Below are positions 54,674 to 63,699 of a stretch of DNA of 64,000 nt, piece after piece. Position 1 is the stretch's first letter, and the number at the start of each line of letters is the position of its first letter. The stretch covers positions 1,426,001 to 1,490,000 of the forward strand of contig NZ_CP047159.1 in assembly GCF_019551475.1 (NCBI RefSeq), given 5' to 3'. Below the pieces are notes generated by a model, which saw nothing but the letters and a program-made list of their open reading frames with translations, had not been told where the DNA came from and ran no database searches. The DNA comes from Prevotella sp. Rep29 (lineage in GTDB: Bacteria; Bacteroidota; Bacteroidia; Bacteroidales; Bacteroidaceae). Made by a program: the position numbers and the translations under genes.

Positions 54674-55255
54674 ATGAACAACAGGAAAGCCAAAAGAACA
54701 ACGGAGAAGATTATTCTCGGAATCGACCCGGGAACGAACGTAATGGGCTACGGCGTGATAAAAGTCATCGCCAACAAGCCTGAGATGGTTGCCATGGGGG
54801 TTATCGACCTCAGAAAGATGGGCGACCCGTACCTGCGACTGGGAAAAATCTTCGAGCGCGTGACCGGCATCATCGACGAGTACCTGCCTGACGAGATGGC
54901 TATCGAAGCTCCGTTCTTTGGCAAAAACGTGCAATCGATGCTGAAACTCGGACGCGCACAAGGGGTTGCCATTGCGGCTGCCATCCATCACGACATACCG
55001 ATTCACGAATATGCGCCACTCAAAATCAAGATGGCAATTACCGGACGCGGACAAGCCTCGAAGGAGCAGGTGGCAGGCATGCTGCAAAGACTGCTGAACC
55101 TCGACGCACAAGAGATGCCGCGCTTCATGGATGCGACGGATGCGCTCGGAGCAGCCTATTGCCATTTCATGCAAGACGGTCGTCCGGAATCCCAGGTATC
55201 TTACAGGGGATGGAAAGATTTTGTCGCAAGAAACCAAAAGCGAGTAAGCAAATAA
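54674..55255 (+). CDS. ruvC: Holliday junction resolvase RuvC
   Basis: A 193-aa nuclease that cuts Holliday junctions with RuvAB. Catalytic acids fit the pattern: [24 protein letters not shown] and [12 protein letters not shown]. Lies 22 nt after the MBL gene. Confidence 0.93.
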   Translation: MNNRKAKRTTEKIILGIDPGTNVMGYGVIKVIANKPEMVAMGVIDLRKMGDPYLRLGKIFERVTGIIDEYLPDEMAIEAPFFGKNVQSMLKLGRAQGVAIAAAIHHDIPIHEYAPLKIKMAITGRGQASKEQVAGMLQRLLNLDAQEMPRFMDATDALGAAYCHFMQDGRPESQVSYRGWKDFVARNQKRVSK

Positions 55256-55291
55256 AATCACAGATAATTAATGAAATAACACTATTGAACC

Positions 55292-55771
55292 ATGAAAAGA
55301 CTAATATTAGGAGCCGCACTTTTGTGCATGGCAATTGTCAACACATCCGCACAGGATGTTTATCAGGAAATCCTCCGCATGTCCACGGAAGTAGCCAACA
55401 ATGAGAACAAAGCCTTGGAATTGCGCAAGGTGGCGACCTTCAAGGTGGATGCGCTCAACTACATGGCGCAGAAATCGCGCGAGGTGATGCCTGACAGTTC
55501 TGCATACATGCTCGACTACCAAGCGTTTGCCATGTATGAGTTCGTTAACCTGTTTACCAGTAAGCTCACAAAAGCCAACAAGAAGAAAGACAGGAGCAAT
55601 GTCATCAATGCCTTCAAGGAGGCAACACTGCAGAATCCCCGCTTCAACGACACGGACTTGGCGTTTGTGAATGCGTATTGCGGTAACAACAATTTCCTTA
55701 CCCAATTCTCGTTGGACACAGATTGGATAAAGGCGCTTGCCTATATCCGGGAGAAGCTGGCTGGAAAATAA
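55292..55771 (+). CDS. Conserved hypothetical secreted protein
   Basis: A 159-aa protein with a signal peptide (KRLILGAALLCMAIVNTSAQ) and an all-alpha body (MSTEVANNENKALELRKVAT... DALNYMAQKSREVMPDSS). I know no function. Convergent with the DUF6057 gene. Confidence 0.65.
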   Translation: MKRLILGAALLCMAIVNTSAQDVYQEILRMSTEVANNENKALELRKVATFKVDALNYMAQKSREVMPDSSAYMLDYQAFAMYEFVNLFTSKLTKANKKKDRSNVINAFKEATLQNPRFNDTDLAFVNAYCGNNNFLTQFSLDTDWIKALAYIREKLAGK

Positions 55772-55798
55772 TTGGCACGCTGAATATTAAGTGGTCAG

Positions 55799-55834
55799 AG
55801 ACCTATTGGTAGAAGTAATACCACCAATAGGTCT
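55799..55834 (+). terminator. Terminator-like hairpin overlapping DUF6057 3' end
   Basis: AGACCTATTGGT/ACCAATAGGTCT, 12 bp, with only a weakly T-rich tail. It overlaps the last codons of the convergent gene. Confidence 0.55.
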
Positions 55835-56897
55835 TTCCATATTTATCTTTGACCGTCGCAGGACTTTGATTTCCATATTTTTTCTTCAACACAAGGAAAT
55901 CGGCATAGTCTGCTGCCATAGCTGTATCTTGTCCCATCACACCATTTCGATGATGATAATAGATTGCCAGTGCCTCACGATAATGCTTGGGGATAGCCGT
56001 AGTGTCGGCAGCCTGTCGGTTTGTCACGGTGTCTGGACGTAACTTATACTCTCCATACTTTACGACAAACTCCTTTAACTTCCTATCCATCAAGAGTGCC
56101 ATCAACTTGTAATCGGACGACACGATTCTTTTCTTGGAGTACCTCAAAATACGCTTTGCCGAAAGCAGCAGCGGGTTCACATTCTTGCCGTCAGGAAGCA
56201 ACGCCTTACTGCCCCCCGTCAGCGGATATTCGAACAATCTCTCCGGCAGTTCTCCTTTCCGTGCCAATGCATAGGCACGCAGCATGGTCAGCGTACTGTC
56301 GGTTACCGGAGCGTTCTTCCCTACTTCCAATGCCTCGTCCAGCTTGTCGTCCTGAATGCAGACTTCCACTTTTGCCTTGTAATGGAACACATCATTATGA
56401 TTACTGAACAGCCCGACGAAGATAAACATCAGCACCAGCGTAAATACATTGATCCACATCAGCTGCGAGAAGAATCCCTTCGAATTGATTTCCACCTCAT
56501 AGGGTTGTATCTTTTTCGACAGATAGACAACGAAGACATAAATGATGAGCAGCAGCGGTGCCACCCAAGTCCAGTTGCCAAAGAGGAACGGCGCATTCGG
56601 TGGCTGCGGACCACTGGTCAACACCGTCAAGAACAGTATCGATGGGAAATAGGTAAAGGCATGCATACGCTTATTCAGACGCGTGATGCCATACACCGCC
56701 AAGTGCACCAGATAGAGCGTCAAGGTCAACAGGATGGCACCTATCGTGCGGTCATAATGGGTGTTTCCGCCTGAGAGCACATGCTGTATGACGGTCAATA
56801 CATGCGCCTGATAATAATAGAGATACAGGAATGTGACGGTGCAGAAAAGCACTGCGCACGTCAGATGCATCAACCTGGAAACTTTTCGCTTTTTCAT
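55803..56897 (-). CDS. DUF6057 family membrane protein
   Basis: About 364 aa from ATG 56897 (MKKRKVSRL), overlapping the glgB stop by one base with the RBS GAGGAG inside glgB. About five helices occur in the first 180 residues, then a soluble helical region (KVEVCIQDDKLDEALEVGKN, TPR-like) ending in WWYYFYQ. Function unknown, but its coupling to glgB is notable. The frame's 21 earlier codons are rejected. Confidence 0.78.
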   Translation of the reverse strand: MKKRKVSRLMHLTCAVLFCTVTFLYLYYYQAHVLTVIQHVLSGGNTHYDRTIGAILLTLTLYLVHLAVYGITRLNKRMHAFTYFPSILFLTVLTSGPQPPNAPFLFGNWTWVAPLLLIIYVFVVYLSKKIQPYEVEINSKGFFSQLMWINVFTLVLMFIFVGLFSNHNDVFHYKAKVEVCIQDDKLDEALEVGKNAPVTDSTLTMLRAYALARKGELPERLFEYPLTGGSKALLPDGKNVNPLLLSAKRILRYSKKRIVSSDYKLMALLMDRKLKEFVVKYGEYKLRPDTVTNRQAADTTAIPKHYREALAIYYHHRNGVMGQDTAMAADYADFLVLKKKYGNQSPATVKDKYGKTYWWYYFYQ

Positions 56898-58930
56898 CAA
56901 TTCTCCTCGTTTTTCTTTAACACAACCGCTGAACGTGCAGGAAGGTAGAGTTTCAGCCACTCCTTACCTGTAGGGGTGTAGAGGTCATCATGATTTGTGA
57001 AGTGTGTCATCGCGTCGTCAGCAAAGCCATTGCCGCCGAAAGTCGCCGAGTCGGTGTTCAGCACGGTCCCGTAGCTACCGGCAGGAACCAGGAAACCGTA
57101 GTCAGTATAGGAATGCTGTGGTGAGAAATTGAACACAAACAGCAGATTGCCACGCATGAATGCAAGCACCTGATCGCCGTCGTTATGCCAGATTTCCGTG
57201 ACTGGTGTCTTTGCAAAGTGTGGCTCATTCTTGACCATCTGCAGCATCTCACGGTCGAAATCGCCCAACCAGTGATAGCAAAGCTCTTGATTATCAACCA
57301 AGTTCCACTGCCGGCGGGCATATTGATGGCTCCATCCGTTTCCTTCGCGCGGGAAATCTATCCATTCCGGGTGTCCGAACTCGTTTCCCATGAAGTTCAG
57401 ATAGCCGCCGTTCATCGTGCCCAAGGTCACCAAACGGATTATCTTGTGAAGGGCTATACCACGACGCACCGTTTCGTTCTCGTCTCCTTTCTTGAAATGC
57501 CAGTACATATCGGCATCGACCAGCCGGAAAATAATCGTCTTGTCGCCGACGAGTGCCTGGTCGTGACTCTCGCAATAACTGATGGTTTTCTCGTCGGCGC
57601 GGCGGTTTTTCATTTCCCAGAAGAGAGCGCTCGGCTTCCAATCCTCGTCCTTTTCTTCCTTAATCAGTTTTATCCAATAGTCGGGAATGTTCATCGCCAT
57701 GCGGTAGTCGAAACCATATCCGCCCTGATTGAACTTCACGGTCAGCCCCGGCATCCCACTGACTTCCTCAGCAATGGTGAGCGCATGGGGACGAATCTCG
57801 TGAATCAACAGGTTGGCTAACGTGAGATAGCAGATGGCATCGTCGTCTTGGCGTCCGTTGAAGTAGTCAGCATAACTGCCAATCGCTTCTCCAAGTCCGT
57901 GACTGTAATAGAGCATCGACGTAACGCCGTCGAAGCGGAAGCCGTCGAAATGATACTCTTCCAGCCAATACTTGCAGTTGCTCAGCAGGAAGTGCAACAC
58001 CTGGTCTTTCCCGTAATCGAAGCAAAGCGAGTCCCATGCCGGATGCTCACGGCGGTCGCCCGTGCAGAAATACTGACAGGGATCACCTGCGAGATTGCCC
58101 AATCCTTCACGCTCGTTCTTCACGGCGTGCGAATGAACAAGGTCCATAATCACGGCTATTCCCTGTTGGTGGGCAGCATCGATGAGCGCTTTCAGTTCCT
58201 CCGGTGTACCGAAACGACTGGAGGGAGCAAAGAATGAGCTCACATGATAGCCGAACGAGCCATAGTAAGGGTGCTCCTGCACAGCCATGATCTGGATGCA
58301 GTTGTAGCCGTCGGCTACGATTCTCGGCAAAATTTTCTCCCGGAACTCCACATACGTCCCTACCCGCTCGGCATCTTGTCCCATGCCGACGTGGCATTCA
58401 TAGATAAGTAGTGGCTCGGTCTGCGGCTTAAAACGCTTTTTCTTCCACCGATAAGGCTCCTCCGGCTCCCACACTTGTGCGGAGAAAAGGTGTGTCTGCG
58501 GGTCTTGCACCACCCGCCTTGTCCATGCAGGGATGCGCTCTCCCTGTCCGCCGTTCCAGTGGACGCTCATCTTGTAATGGTCGCCATGATGCAACACGTC
58601 GGCGGGCATGGTCAGTTCCCAGTTTCCCGTTTCCGAGACGGGTTGGGCACGGAAGGCTTCATCCTCCTTCCAATCGTTGAAATCGCCTATCAGATACAGT
58701 TGCGTAGCGTTGGGTGCCCACTCGCGGAACACCCATCCGTCGGCAGTCCGGTGCAAGCCGTAGTAGTCGTGTCCGCTGGCGAAATCCGCCAGGCTCATTT
58801 TGCCGTTACCGGTCAACTGGTTCAATTTCCACGAGGCGTGCTCATGCCGTCCGACGATAGCCTCCTCGAATGGTTCCAGCCATGCGTCGTTCTTCACGAG
58901 TCCGATATGTTTCTTTGTCTGTTTTTTCAC
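56897..58930 (-). CDS. glgB: 1,4-alpha-glucan branching enzyme
   Basis: Introduces alpha-1,6 branches into glycogen (677 aa, GH13). CBM48-like N-terminal domain (YGLHRTADGWVFREWAPNAT), the barrel with catalytic Asp in GFRFDGVTSM and Glu in TIAEEVSGMPG, and a C-terminal beta domain. LNFMGNEFGHPEW shows it is the eukaryote-like subtype seen in Bacteroidetes. Downstream of the YhcH gene by 5 nt. Confidence 0.94.
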   Translation of the reverse strand: MKKQTKKHIGLVKNDAWLEPFEEAIVGRHEHASWKLNQLTGNGKMSLADFASGHDYYGLHRTADGWVFREWAPNATQLYLIGDFNDWKEDEAFRAQPVSETGNWELTMPADVLHHGDHYKMSVHWNGGQGERIPAWTRRVVQDPQTHLFSAQVWEPEEPYRWKKKRFKPQTEPLLIYECHVGMGQDAERVGTYVEFREKILPRIVADGYNCIQIMAVQEHPYYGSFGYHVSSFFAPSSRFGTPEELKALIDAAHQQGIAVIMDLVHSHAVKNEREGLGNLAGDPCQYFCTGDRREHPAWDSLCFDYGKDQVLHFLLSNCKYWLEEYHFDGFRFDGVTSMLYYSHGLGEAIGSYADYFNGRQDDDAICYLTLANLLIHEIRPHALTIAEEVSGMPGLTVKFNQGGYGFDYRMAMNIPDYWIKLIKEEKDEDWKPSALFWEMKNRRADEKTISYCESHDQALVGDKTIIFRLVDADMYWHFKKGDENETVRRGIALHKIIRLVTLGTMNGGYLNFMGNEFGHPEWIDFPREGNGWSHQYARRQWNLVDNQELCYHWLGDFDREMLQMVKNEPHFAKTPVTEIWHNDGDQVLAFMRGNLLFVFNFSPQHSYTDYGFLVPAGSYGTVLNTDSATFGGNGFADDAMTHFTNHDDLYTPTGKEWLKLYLPARSAVVLKKNEEN

Positions 58931-58935
58931 GATGC

Positions 58936-59382
58936 TTATACTTTCACTTTAAAGACCGCTTTTTTCAGTTTCGCAGCGGGAGTGATGAGGGGTGCGTGTG
59001 CGTCTTGCGGAAAGAATACGACAAACATGTCCGGCGTGCACGTCACATAGTTCTCGGCTGCCGTCCCATGCCATAAGCTGCAGTCACGCTCTTCGTCGAA
59101 ATCCGTTTCAGGAAGGCTTTCCAGAGGTGACACGCCATAGGTCTCATCCGTGCTGATAGGCACCTGGATGTCAATCATCCGGCGATGTGCCTCCAGGCTT
59201 GCCTCGTCGCGGGTCTTTCCGTTTTGAATCTGCACGTTGACCGTCACGTCATCGCCCTTGACGGGATAGATGCCTTCGGGCATTTCCGCAAGGCGGTTAT
59301 TGCGCAGGAATTTTGCCACTTCATCAAACAGTGGATGCATTTTGACGTAATCCTCAAAATGCGCTAATGTGTCTATTATCAT
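58936..59382 (-). CDS. YhcH/YjgK/YiaL family protein
   Basis: A 148-aa cupin-like DUF386 protein. HRRMIDIQVPISTDETYGV and FVVFFPQDAHAP carry the conserved His/Glu residues for metal. Members are linked to sialic acid or sugar metabolism. It precedes glgB by 5 nt; a link to glycogen is inferred only from position. Confidence 0.85.
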   Translation of the reverse strand: MIIDTLAHFEDYVKMHPLFDEVAKFLRNNRLAEMPEGIYPVKGDDVTVNVQIQNGKTRDEASLEAHRRMIDIQVPISTDETYGVSPLESLPETDFDEERDCSLWHGTAAENYVTCTPDMFVVFFPQDAHAPLITPAAKLKKAVFKVKV

Positions 59383-59421
59383 GTTCGTTTCTTTTTCTTG
59401 CCAACTCCGACGGGCATCTCC

Positions 59422-60552
59422 CTACTCTGCTATGCGTCTGCCGTTGCGGTATTCTCCGCGTGCCGTCACATGTCCGTTGCGGTCTTTCTCAACAAACTTC
59501 CCGTCGCGCTCACCGTTGACGTAGGTCCCTTCGAAGAACTTTCCGTCTTTCGTTTGCTCTTTCGCCGGACCGTTGCGCTTGCCGTTACGGTAGGTTCCCC
59601 TGAAGCGGTCGCCGTTCTGATAGTGTATGGTCATCTCGCCGTCCATCTGTCCGTTCTTGAACGTTCCTTCAATCACGTCGCCGTTTCGCTTCACGAGTTT
59701 TCCTTTCCCGTTCTGCTGGTCGTTGCTCCATGCGCCGGTGTATGAATCGCCGTTCTGCCAGATGAACACTCCGATTCCTGAGCGCTCACCATTGTCGAAA
59801 TGCCCGGTATATCGTGCGCCGTTCGCCATTTTGAAGATGCCTTCTCCCGTGCGCTCTCCGTGTGCATAGTCGCCTTCATACACATCGCCGTTGCTGAAGC
59901 GATAGACACCCTTCCCGTGCTGCACATCGTTCTTCCAATGACCGTCGTACACATCGCCGTCGGCATATTTGAAGACACCTTTCCCCGACCGCTCGTTGTT
60001 GAGCCACATGCCGTCGTAGGTCGTACCGTTGCCCCAATCATAAAAACCTTTCCCGTTTTTCATGTCGTCTTTCCACTCGCCGTCATAATAGGCACCGCTG
60101 GCGAAGGTGTAGCGCCCTTTTCCCGAACGCTTGTCCTGATACCAGTTGCCTTCATACTTGTCGCCGTTATAGTAGAACATGGTGCCTTCGTCCTGCTGGT
60201 AGTCCTTATACCAATAGCCCACATACTTATTGTCGTTCTGAAAATAAAAGGTGCCGAAACCGTGCTGATGCCCCTGAAACCACTTGCCCTCATAGCGTTC
60301 GCCGTCGTTGAAGGTATAGACACCGTCGCCCTGCCGTTTGCCTTTCACGTAGTCTCCCTCGTAGATGTTTCCGTTCTGATAGACGGTGCGCCCCTTTCCG
60401 TGGGGCTTTCCACCCGCCATCTCGCCTTGATAGGTTCCGGTAATCGTTCCGTCTTTCACGTCGCAAGAACCCAACGTAATCTTCTGTGCGACACCCGAAA
60501 AGGGCATCAGTGCAAATATAATCAATGCAATGTATTTACTATTCTTTTTCAT
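59422..60552 (-). CDS. MORN-repeat protein
   Basis: About 376 aa from ATG 60552; the frame is longer but starts in the promoter. Signal peptide (ALIIFALMPFSGVAQ) and about fourteen MORN repeats of 23 residues (for example YEGDYVKGKRQGDGVYTF), a beta-solenoid-like fold. Function unknown; bacterial MORN proteins are often surface or membrane-associated scaffolds. -7 box TACTTTTG and TTTG 19 nt upstream are present. Confidence 0.85.
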   Translation of the reverse strand: MKKNSKYIALIIFALMPFSGVAQKITLGSCDVKDGTITGTYQGEMAGGKPHGKGRTVYQNGNIYEGDYVKGKRQGDGVYTFNDGERYEGKWFQGHQHGFGTFYFQNDNKYVGYWYKDYQQDEGTMFYYNGDKYEGNWYQDKRSGKGRYTFASGAYYDGEWKDDMKNGKGFYDWGNGTTYDGMWLNNERSGKGVFKYADGDVYDGHWKNDVQHGKGVYRFSNGDVYEGDYAHGERTGEGIFKMANGARYTGHFDNGERSGIGVFIWQNGDSYTGAWSNDQQNGKGKLVKRNGDVIEGTFKNGQMDGEMTIHYQNGDRFRGTYRNGKRNGPAKEQTKDGKFFEGTYVNGERDGKFVEKDRNGHVTARGEYRNGRRIAE

Positions 60553-60574
60553 CCTTATCTCATTTTTCAAGCTC

Positions 60575-60605
60575 CAAAAGTAGAAAAAAAAGCCCAAACG
60601 ACAAA
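60575..60605 (-). promoter_or_regulatory. Promoter of the MORN gene
   Basis: TACTTTTG at 60582 to 60575 and TTTG at 60605 to 60602, 19 nt apart. Confidence 0.6.
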
Positions 60606-60900
60606 AACCATTAGCATTTTTTATTGAACATTCGCAACTATATAGAATTCACGTCAACAAAACAACGGACTCCACTTTTACCACCAATCGCTCATCAAAG
60701 AACCATAACGGTACCTGAAATTAAACTTCGTTAACAACCCGAAAAGTCAACGAAACGCCAAATGCTTGCGATATTTGGAAGCAAGTTGAACGTCGGTCGC
60801 CTACACGCAAAACATGAGCATTTTCGCAACCCGTTGACTATCAAGCAATTCACCCTAAAAAGGCAAATTTTACCCTCGAAAAATGCCGGAATAACGCCCA
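60606..60900. other. Gap with no recognised feature
   Basis: AT-rich intergenic DNA between the MORN promoter and array F. No open frame, RNA or hairpin I could support. Confidence 0.5.
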
Positions 60901-60981
60901 AAAAGTTAAACTTTTAAGGTCTGTTAGTTCAACTTTTACATTCCCAAAGTTGAACTTTTGCAACCTGAAAGTGGCACTTTC
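60901..60981. repeat. Tandem palindrome array F, 22-bp period
   Basis: Four units start at 60901, 60923, 60945 and 60967, 22 bp apart. Cores AAAAGTT-a-AACTTTT, then two AGTT-c/g-AACTTTT units with changed left arms, then GAAAGTG-g-CACTTTC. The fourth has the terminal A:T swapped to G:C in both arms. It lies between divergent promoters. Confidence 0.8.
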
Positions 60982-61175
60982 ACAAACCAACTCCGAAAAT
61001 AGCATCGACAAAATGCGCAATTTGTATATTTATTCCACAAACTTTCCGCTTTTCATTCCTATTTTTCAACTTTTTGGTTGTAAAACTTTCTGCTCAAAAG
61101 AATACTAATTTTGTTAATTTGAATTAAATTTTCATGAAGTAAAATACACCTAAAATAAAAAAGTGACAGATTCGT

Positions 61176-61206
61176 TTTGTATTGTTGGGGCTTTTCACTA
61201 TCTTTG
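61176..61206 (+). promoter_or_regulatory. Promoter of the barrel gene at 61226
   Basis: TTTG at 61176-61179 and TATCTTTG at 61199-61206, 19 nt apart; leader about 15 nt. Confidence 0.7.
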
Positions 61207-61225
61207 CAACCAAATACGAAAGAGA

Positions 61226-61870
61226 ATGAGAAAACTATTGATTATTTCCGCTTTGCTGACCGCTTCCATCGTCAGCGTAGCACAGGAGCGAAAACCATGG
61301 TTCGACCCATGGGATTTATATGTCGGACCAAAAGCCGGTATTGCCTACTCAAACCTGTCGTCACTCGGTGGCGATGCAAAGATTGGAGTCAATGCCGGAG
61401 TATTTGTTGAGTCGCATATCACAGAGCGATTTGCCGTTTGTTTCGATTTGATGTACGCCCGTGTCGGTTCCGATAATGTCTATCATAACAACGTCATACC
61501 CAACGAAGACGGCTCTTTACCTTCTGCAGGTCCATATTATTACAAGTTCGACTTTCTCAATACACAATACAAACTGCGGTATTACGTCATGAAAAACCTC
61601 AACATCTTTACCGGATTGCACCTCTCAAGAGTTGTTAAGGCAAAGTCGATTGTCAATGATGTCGAGAGTAAAATCAAGAAAGATATTCGTTCCGGCGACC
61701 TGCTCATTCCCTTTGGTGCCGAGTTCTCTTTCAAGAATCTCGCCGTTGAAGCCACCTATCACCTGCCTGTCAGGAAACTGGCACGCTCTGAAAGGGCAAA
61801 AACCCTACTCGGAAATGCCAAGCAAAACCTGATAACAGTGACATTAGCCTATAAGATTCAGATGTTTTAG
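61226..61870 (+). CDS. Outer-membrane beta-barrel protein
   Basis: About 214 aa from ATG 61226. Signal peptide (RKLLIISALLTASIVSVAQ) and OMP_b-brl-type strands (YVGPKAGIAYSNLSSLGG, FAVCFDLMYARVG, AVEATYHLPV) ending VTLAYKIQMF with terminal aromatic residue. Function unknown. The upstream 21 codons overlap the promoter and are rejected. Terminator-like hairpin follows and was duplicated by the IS. Confidence 0.8.
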   Translation: MRKLLIISALLTASIVSVAQERKPWFDPWDLYVGPKAGIAYSNLSSLGGDAKIGVNAGVFVESHITERFAVCFDLMYARVGSDNVYHNNVIPNEDGSLPSAGPYYYKFDFLNTQYKLRYYVMKNLNIFTGLHLSRVVKAKSIVNDVESKIKKDIRSGDLLIPFGAEFSFKNLAVEATYHLPVRKLARSERAKTLLGNAKQNLITVTLAYKIQMF

Positions 61871-61909
61871 ACCCACGGGAACTGTTGGGACAACTACTCA
61901 AAAACAAAC

Positions 61910-61952
61910 AAAAAAATGCTTGCCAAAACCGGCAAGCATTTTTCATGTGTCC
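61910..61952. repeat. 43-bp target-site duplication, left
   Basis: Perfect match to 63636-63678. It contains the whole terminator hairpin. Confidence 0.88.
61912..61943 (+). terminator. Terminator of the barrel gene, inside the IS target site
   Basis: AAAAATGCTTGCC/GGCAAGCATTTTT, 13 bp, loop AAAACC. Copied intact on the other side of the IS at 63638-63669. Confidence 0.85.
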
Positions 61953-63635
61953 CCTGACTTCATCACTTTTTTGCGCCATCATATAGCGCACAATGATAAT
62001 CAGCGAGTTACGTAAAATTATTGGGTGGTTTGGGTGGCGCAAGCGAAAAACGTGTACCTTTGCACCATGTATGTACGCAAGAAACACAATCGTTCCGGCT
62101 CTACAAGTGTGGTAGTGGTCAGTAAAGCGAGTGGAAAGTATAAAGAAATAAAATCGTTTGGCTCCTCTACATCCGAAGAGGAAATACATTCATTATGCGA
62201 TAAGGCTGCTGCATGGATACGTTCATTTGGCGGTCAGCAAGAACTTGACTTTGATGACCGCAAGGGAAAGGAAGTCGAGGAGACAGAGCGTTTCCTTAGC
62301 AATATTGACAACGTGTTGATAAACGGTACTCGGCTTCTGCTTGATCAAGTCTATGACAGCATCGGCTTCAACCGGATTCCCGATGAGATTCTGCGTCATT
62401 TGGTAATCGCAAGGGTGTCGCAGCCCAGAAGCAAACTTGCCACAGTAGATTACCTGAAGTCATATTATGATGAAGATGTTGACCTCAACCACATCTATCG
62501 CTACATGGACAAGCTCTACAATACCCAGATGGAGCTTGCGCAGCAGATTAGCGTAGAGCACACCCGGAAACTGTTCGGAGGCAAGATTGGATTGATGTTC
62601 TACGACGTGACGACGCTCTACTTTGAGACAGCACAGACGGACGTATTGCGTGAACCGGGGTTTTCAAAGGATGGAAAGACGGCAGAGTCACAGGTTATAC
62701 TCGGTCTGCTTGTATCAGAAGGAGGCTACCCGCTTTCATACTCTCTGTTCAACGGCAGCCAGTATGAGGGCTTCACCATGATACCAATGATAGATGACTT
62801 CAAGCAGCGTTTCAATCTGGGGAAAGATTTTGTTGTGGTGGCAGACTCAGGCTTGATGAACAAGAACAATGTCACTTTGCTGCAGGAGGCTGGCTACAAC
62901 TACATACTTGGAGCCCGCATCAAGAGCGAGAGCGCAAGCGTGAAGCAATGGATTCTCTCTTTAGAGAAGGTTGATAAAGCCTGTTACGACTACAAACGTG
63001 AGAATGGGGAAAGACTTATCGTCAGTTATTCCGACAAGCGTGCAAAGAAGGATGCCTACAACCGTGACCGCGGAATTGTCCGATTGAGAAAAGCCTATAA
63101 GACCGGACGCATCACGAAGAGTCAGGTGAACAAGCGTGGCTACAACAAGTTTCTTGAAATCAGCAAGGACATAGAAGTCGTCATCAGCGAAGAGAAGATT
63201 GCAGAGGACTGCCAGTGGGACGGACTCAAGGGCTACATCACCAATACAGACCTTGACGCCGAGCGTGTCATTGCCGAGTATCATGGACTCTGGGTGGTGG
63301 AACGTGCATTCCGTATTTCAAAAGGAACTCTGGAAATGCGTCCGATGTTTCATTTTACAGAACGTAGGATAGAGGCACATGTCTGCATTTGCTTCATCGC
63401 CTATAAGGTATATAAGGAACTGGAGCGACTCATTGCCATTAACAAGATTGGGATGAGTGTCGATAAGGTGCTTGAGGCAGCCAAAACTATCACGACAATC
63501 AGGGTAAGGATGCCTAAAAACGGGACTTACTTCACTAAGACACTCTTCTTGACGGAGAAGCACCTCGCAGTGAAACCACTTTTCGACATATCTGGCAACA
63601 AATCTTAATTTGGGTGGCGCATTGACGAAGTCAGG
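61953..63635 (+). mobile_element. IS1634-like insertion sequence, 1683 bp
   Basis: Ends are CCTGACTTCATCA on the left and, inverted, CCTGACTTCGTCA on the right (13-bp inverted repeats, one mismatch). It holds a single transposase. A 43-bp direct duplication flanks it; IS1634 elements are known for long, variable-length duplications. Exact ends are by-eye and could shift a base or two. Confidence 0.85.
62067..63608 (+). CDS. IS1634-family transposase
   Basis: About 513 aa from the ATG at 62067 (MYVRKKHNRSGS), rejecting 14 upstream codons that overlap the -7 box TACCTTTG (62055-62062). DDE triad: Asp in GLMFYDVTTLYFE, Asp in VVVADSGLMNKNN, Glu in GLWVVERAFRISKGTLEMRP, with the YREK-like region. 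The frame is intact, so the element may be active. Near-leaderless. Confidence 0.92.
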   Translation: MYVRKKHNRSGSTSVVVVSKASGKYKEIKSFGSSTSEEEIHSLCDKAAAWIRSFGGQQELDFDDRKGKEVEETERFLSNIDNVLINGTRLLLDQVYDSIGFNRIPDEILRHLVIARVSQPRSKLATVDYLKSYYDEDVDLNHIYRYMDKLYNTQMELAQQISVEHTRKLFGGKIGLMFYDVTTLYFETAQTDVLREPGFSKDGKTAESQVILGLLVSEGGYPLSYSLFNGSQYEGFTMIPMIDDFKQRFNLGKDFVVVADSGLMNKNNVTLLQEAGYNYILGARIKSESASVKQWILSLEKVDKACYDYKRENGERLIVSYSDKRAKKDAYNRDRGIVRLRKAYKTGRITKSQVNKRGYNKFLEISKDIEVVISEEKIAEDCQWDGLKGYITNTDLDAERVIAEYHGLWVVERAFRISKGTLEMRPMFHFTERRIEAHVCICFIAYKVYKELERLIAINKIGMSVDKVLEAAKTITTIRVRMPKNGTYFTKTLFLTEKHLAVKPLFDISGNKS

Positions 63636-63678
63636 AAAAAAATGCTTGCCAAAACCGGCAAGCATTTTTCATGTGTCC
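63636..63678. repeat. 43-bp target-site duplication, right
   Basis: Copy of 61910-61952. Confidence 0.88.
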
Positions 63679-63699
63679 ATAGTATTCGATTCCCTCACA

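Noticed and set aside
5832..60981. CRISPR arrays as an explanation of the 22/23-bp repeats
   Set aside because: Linkers between palindromes are only about 7 nt, units vary in sequence, and no cas gene is present.
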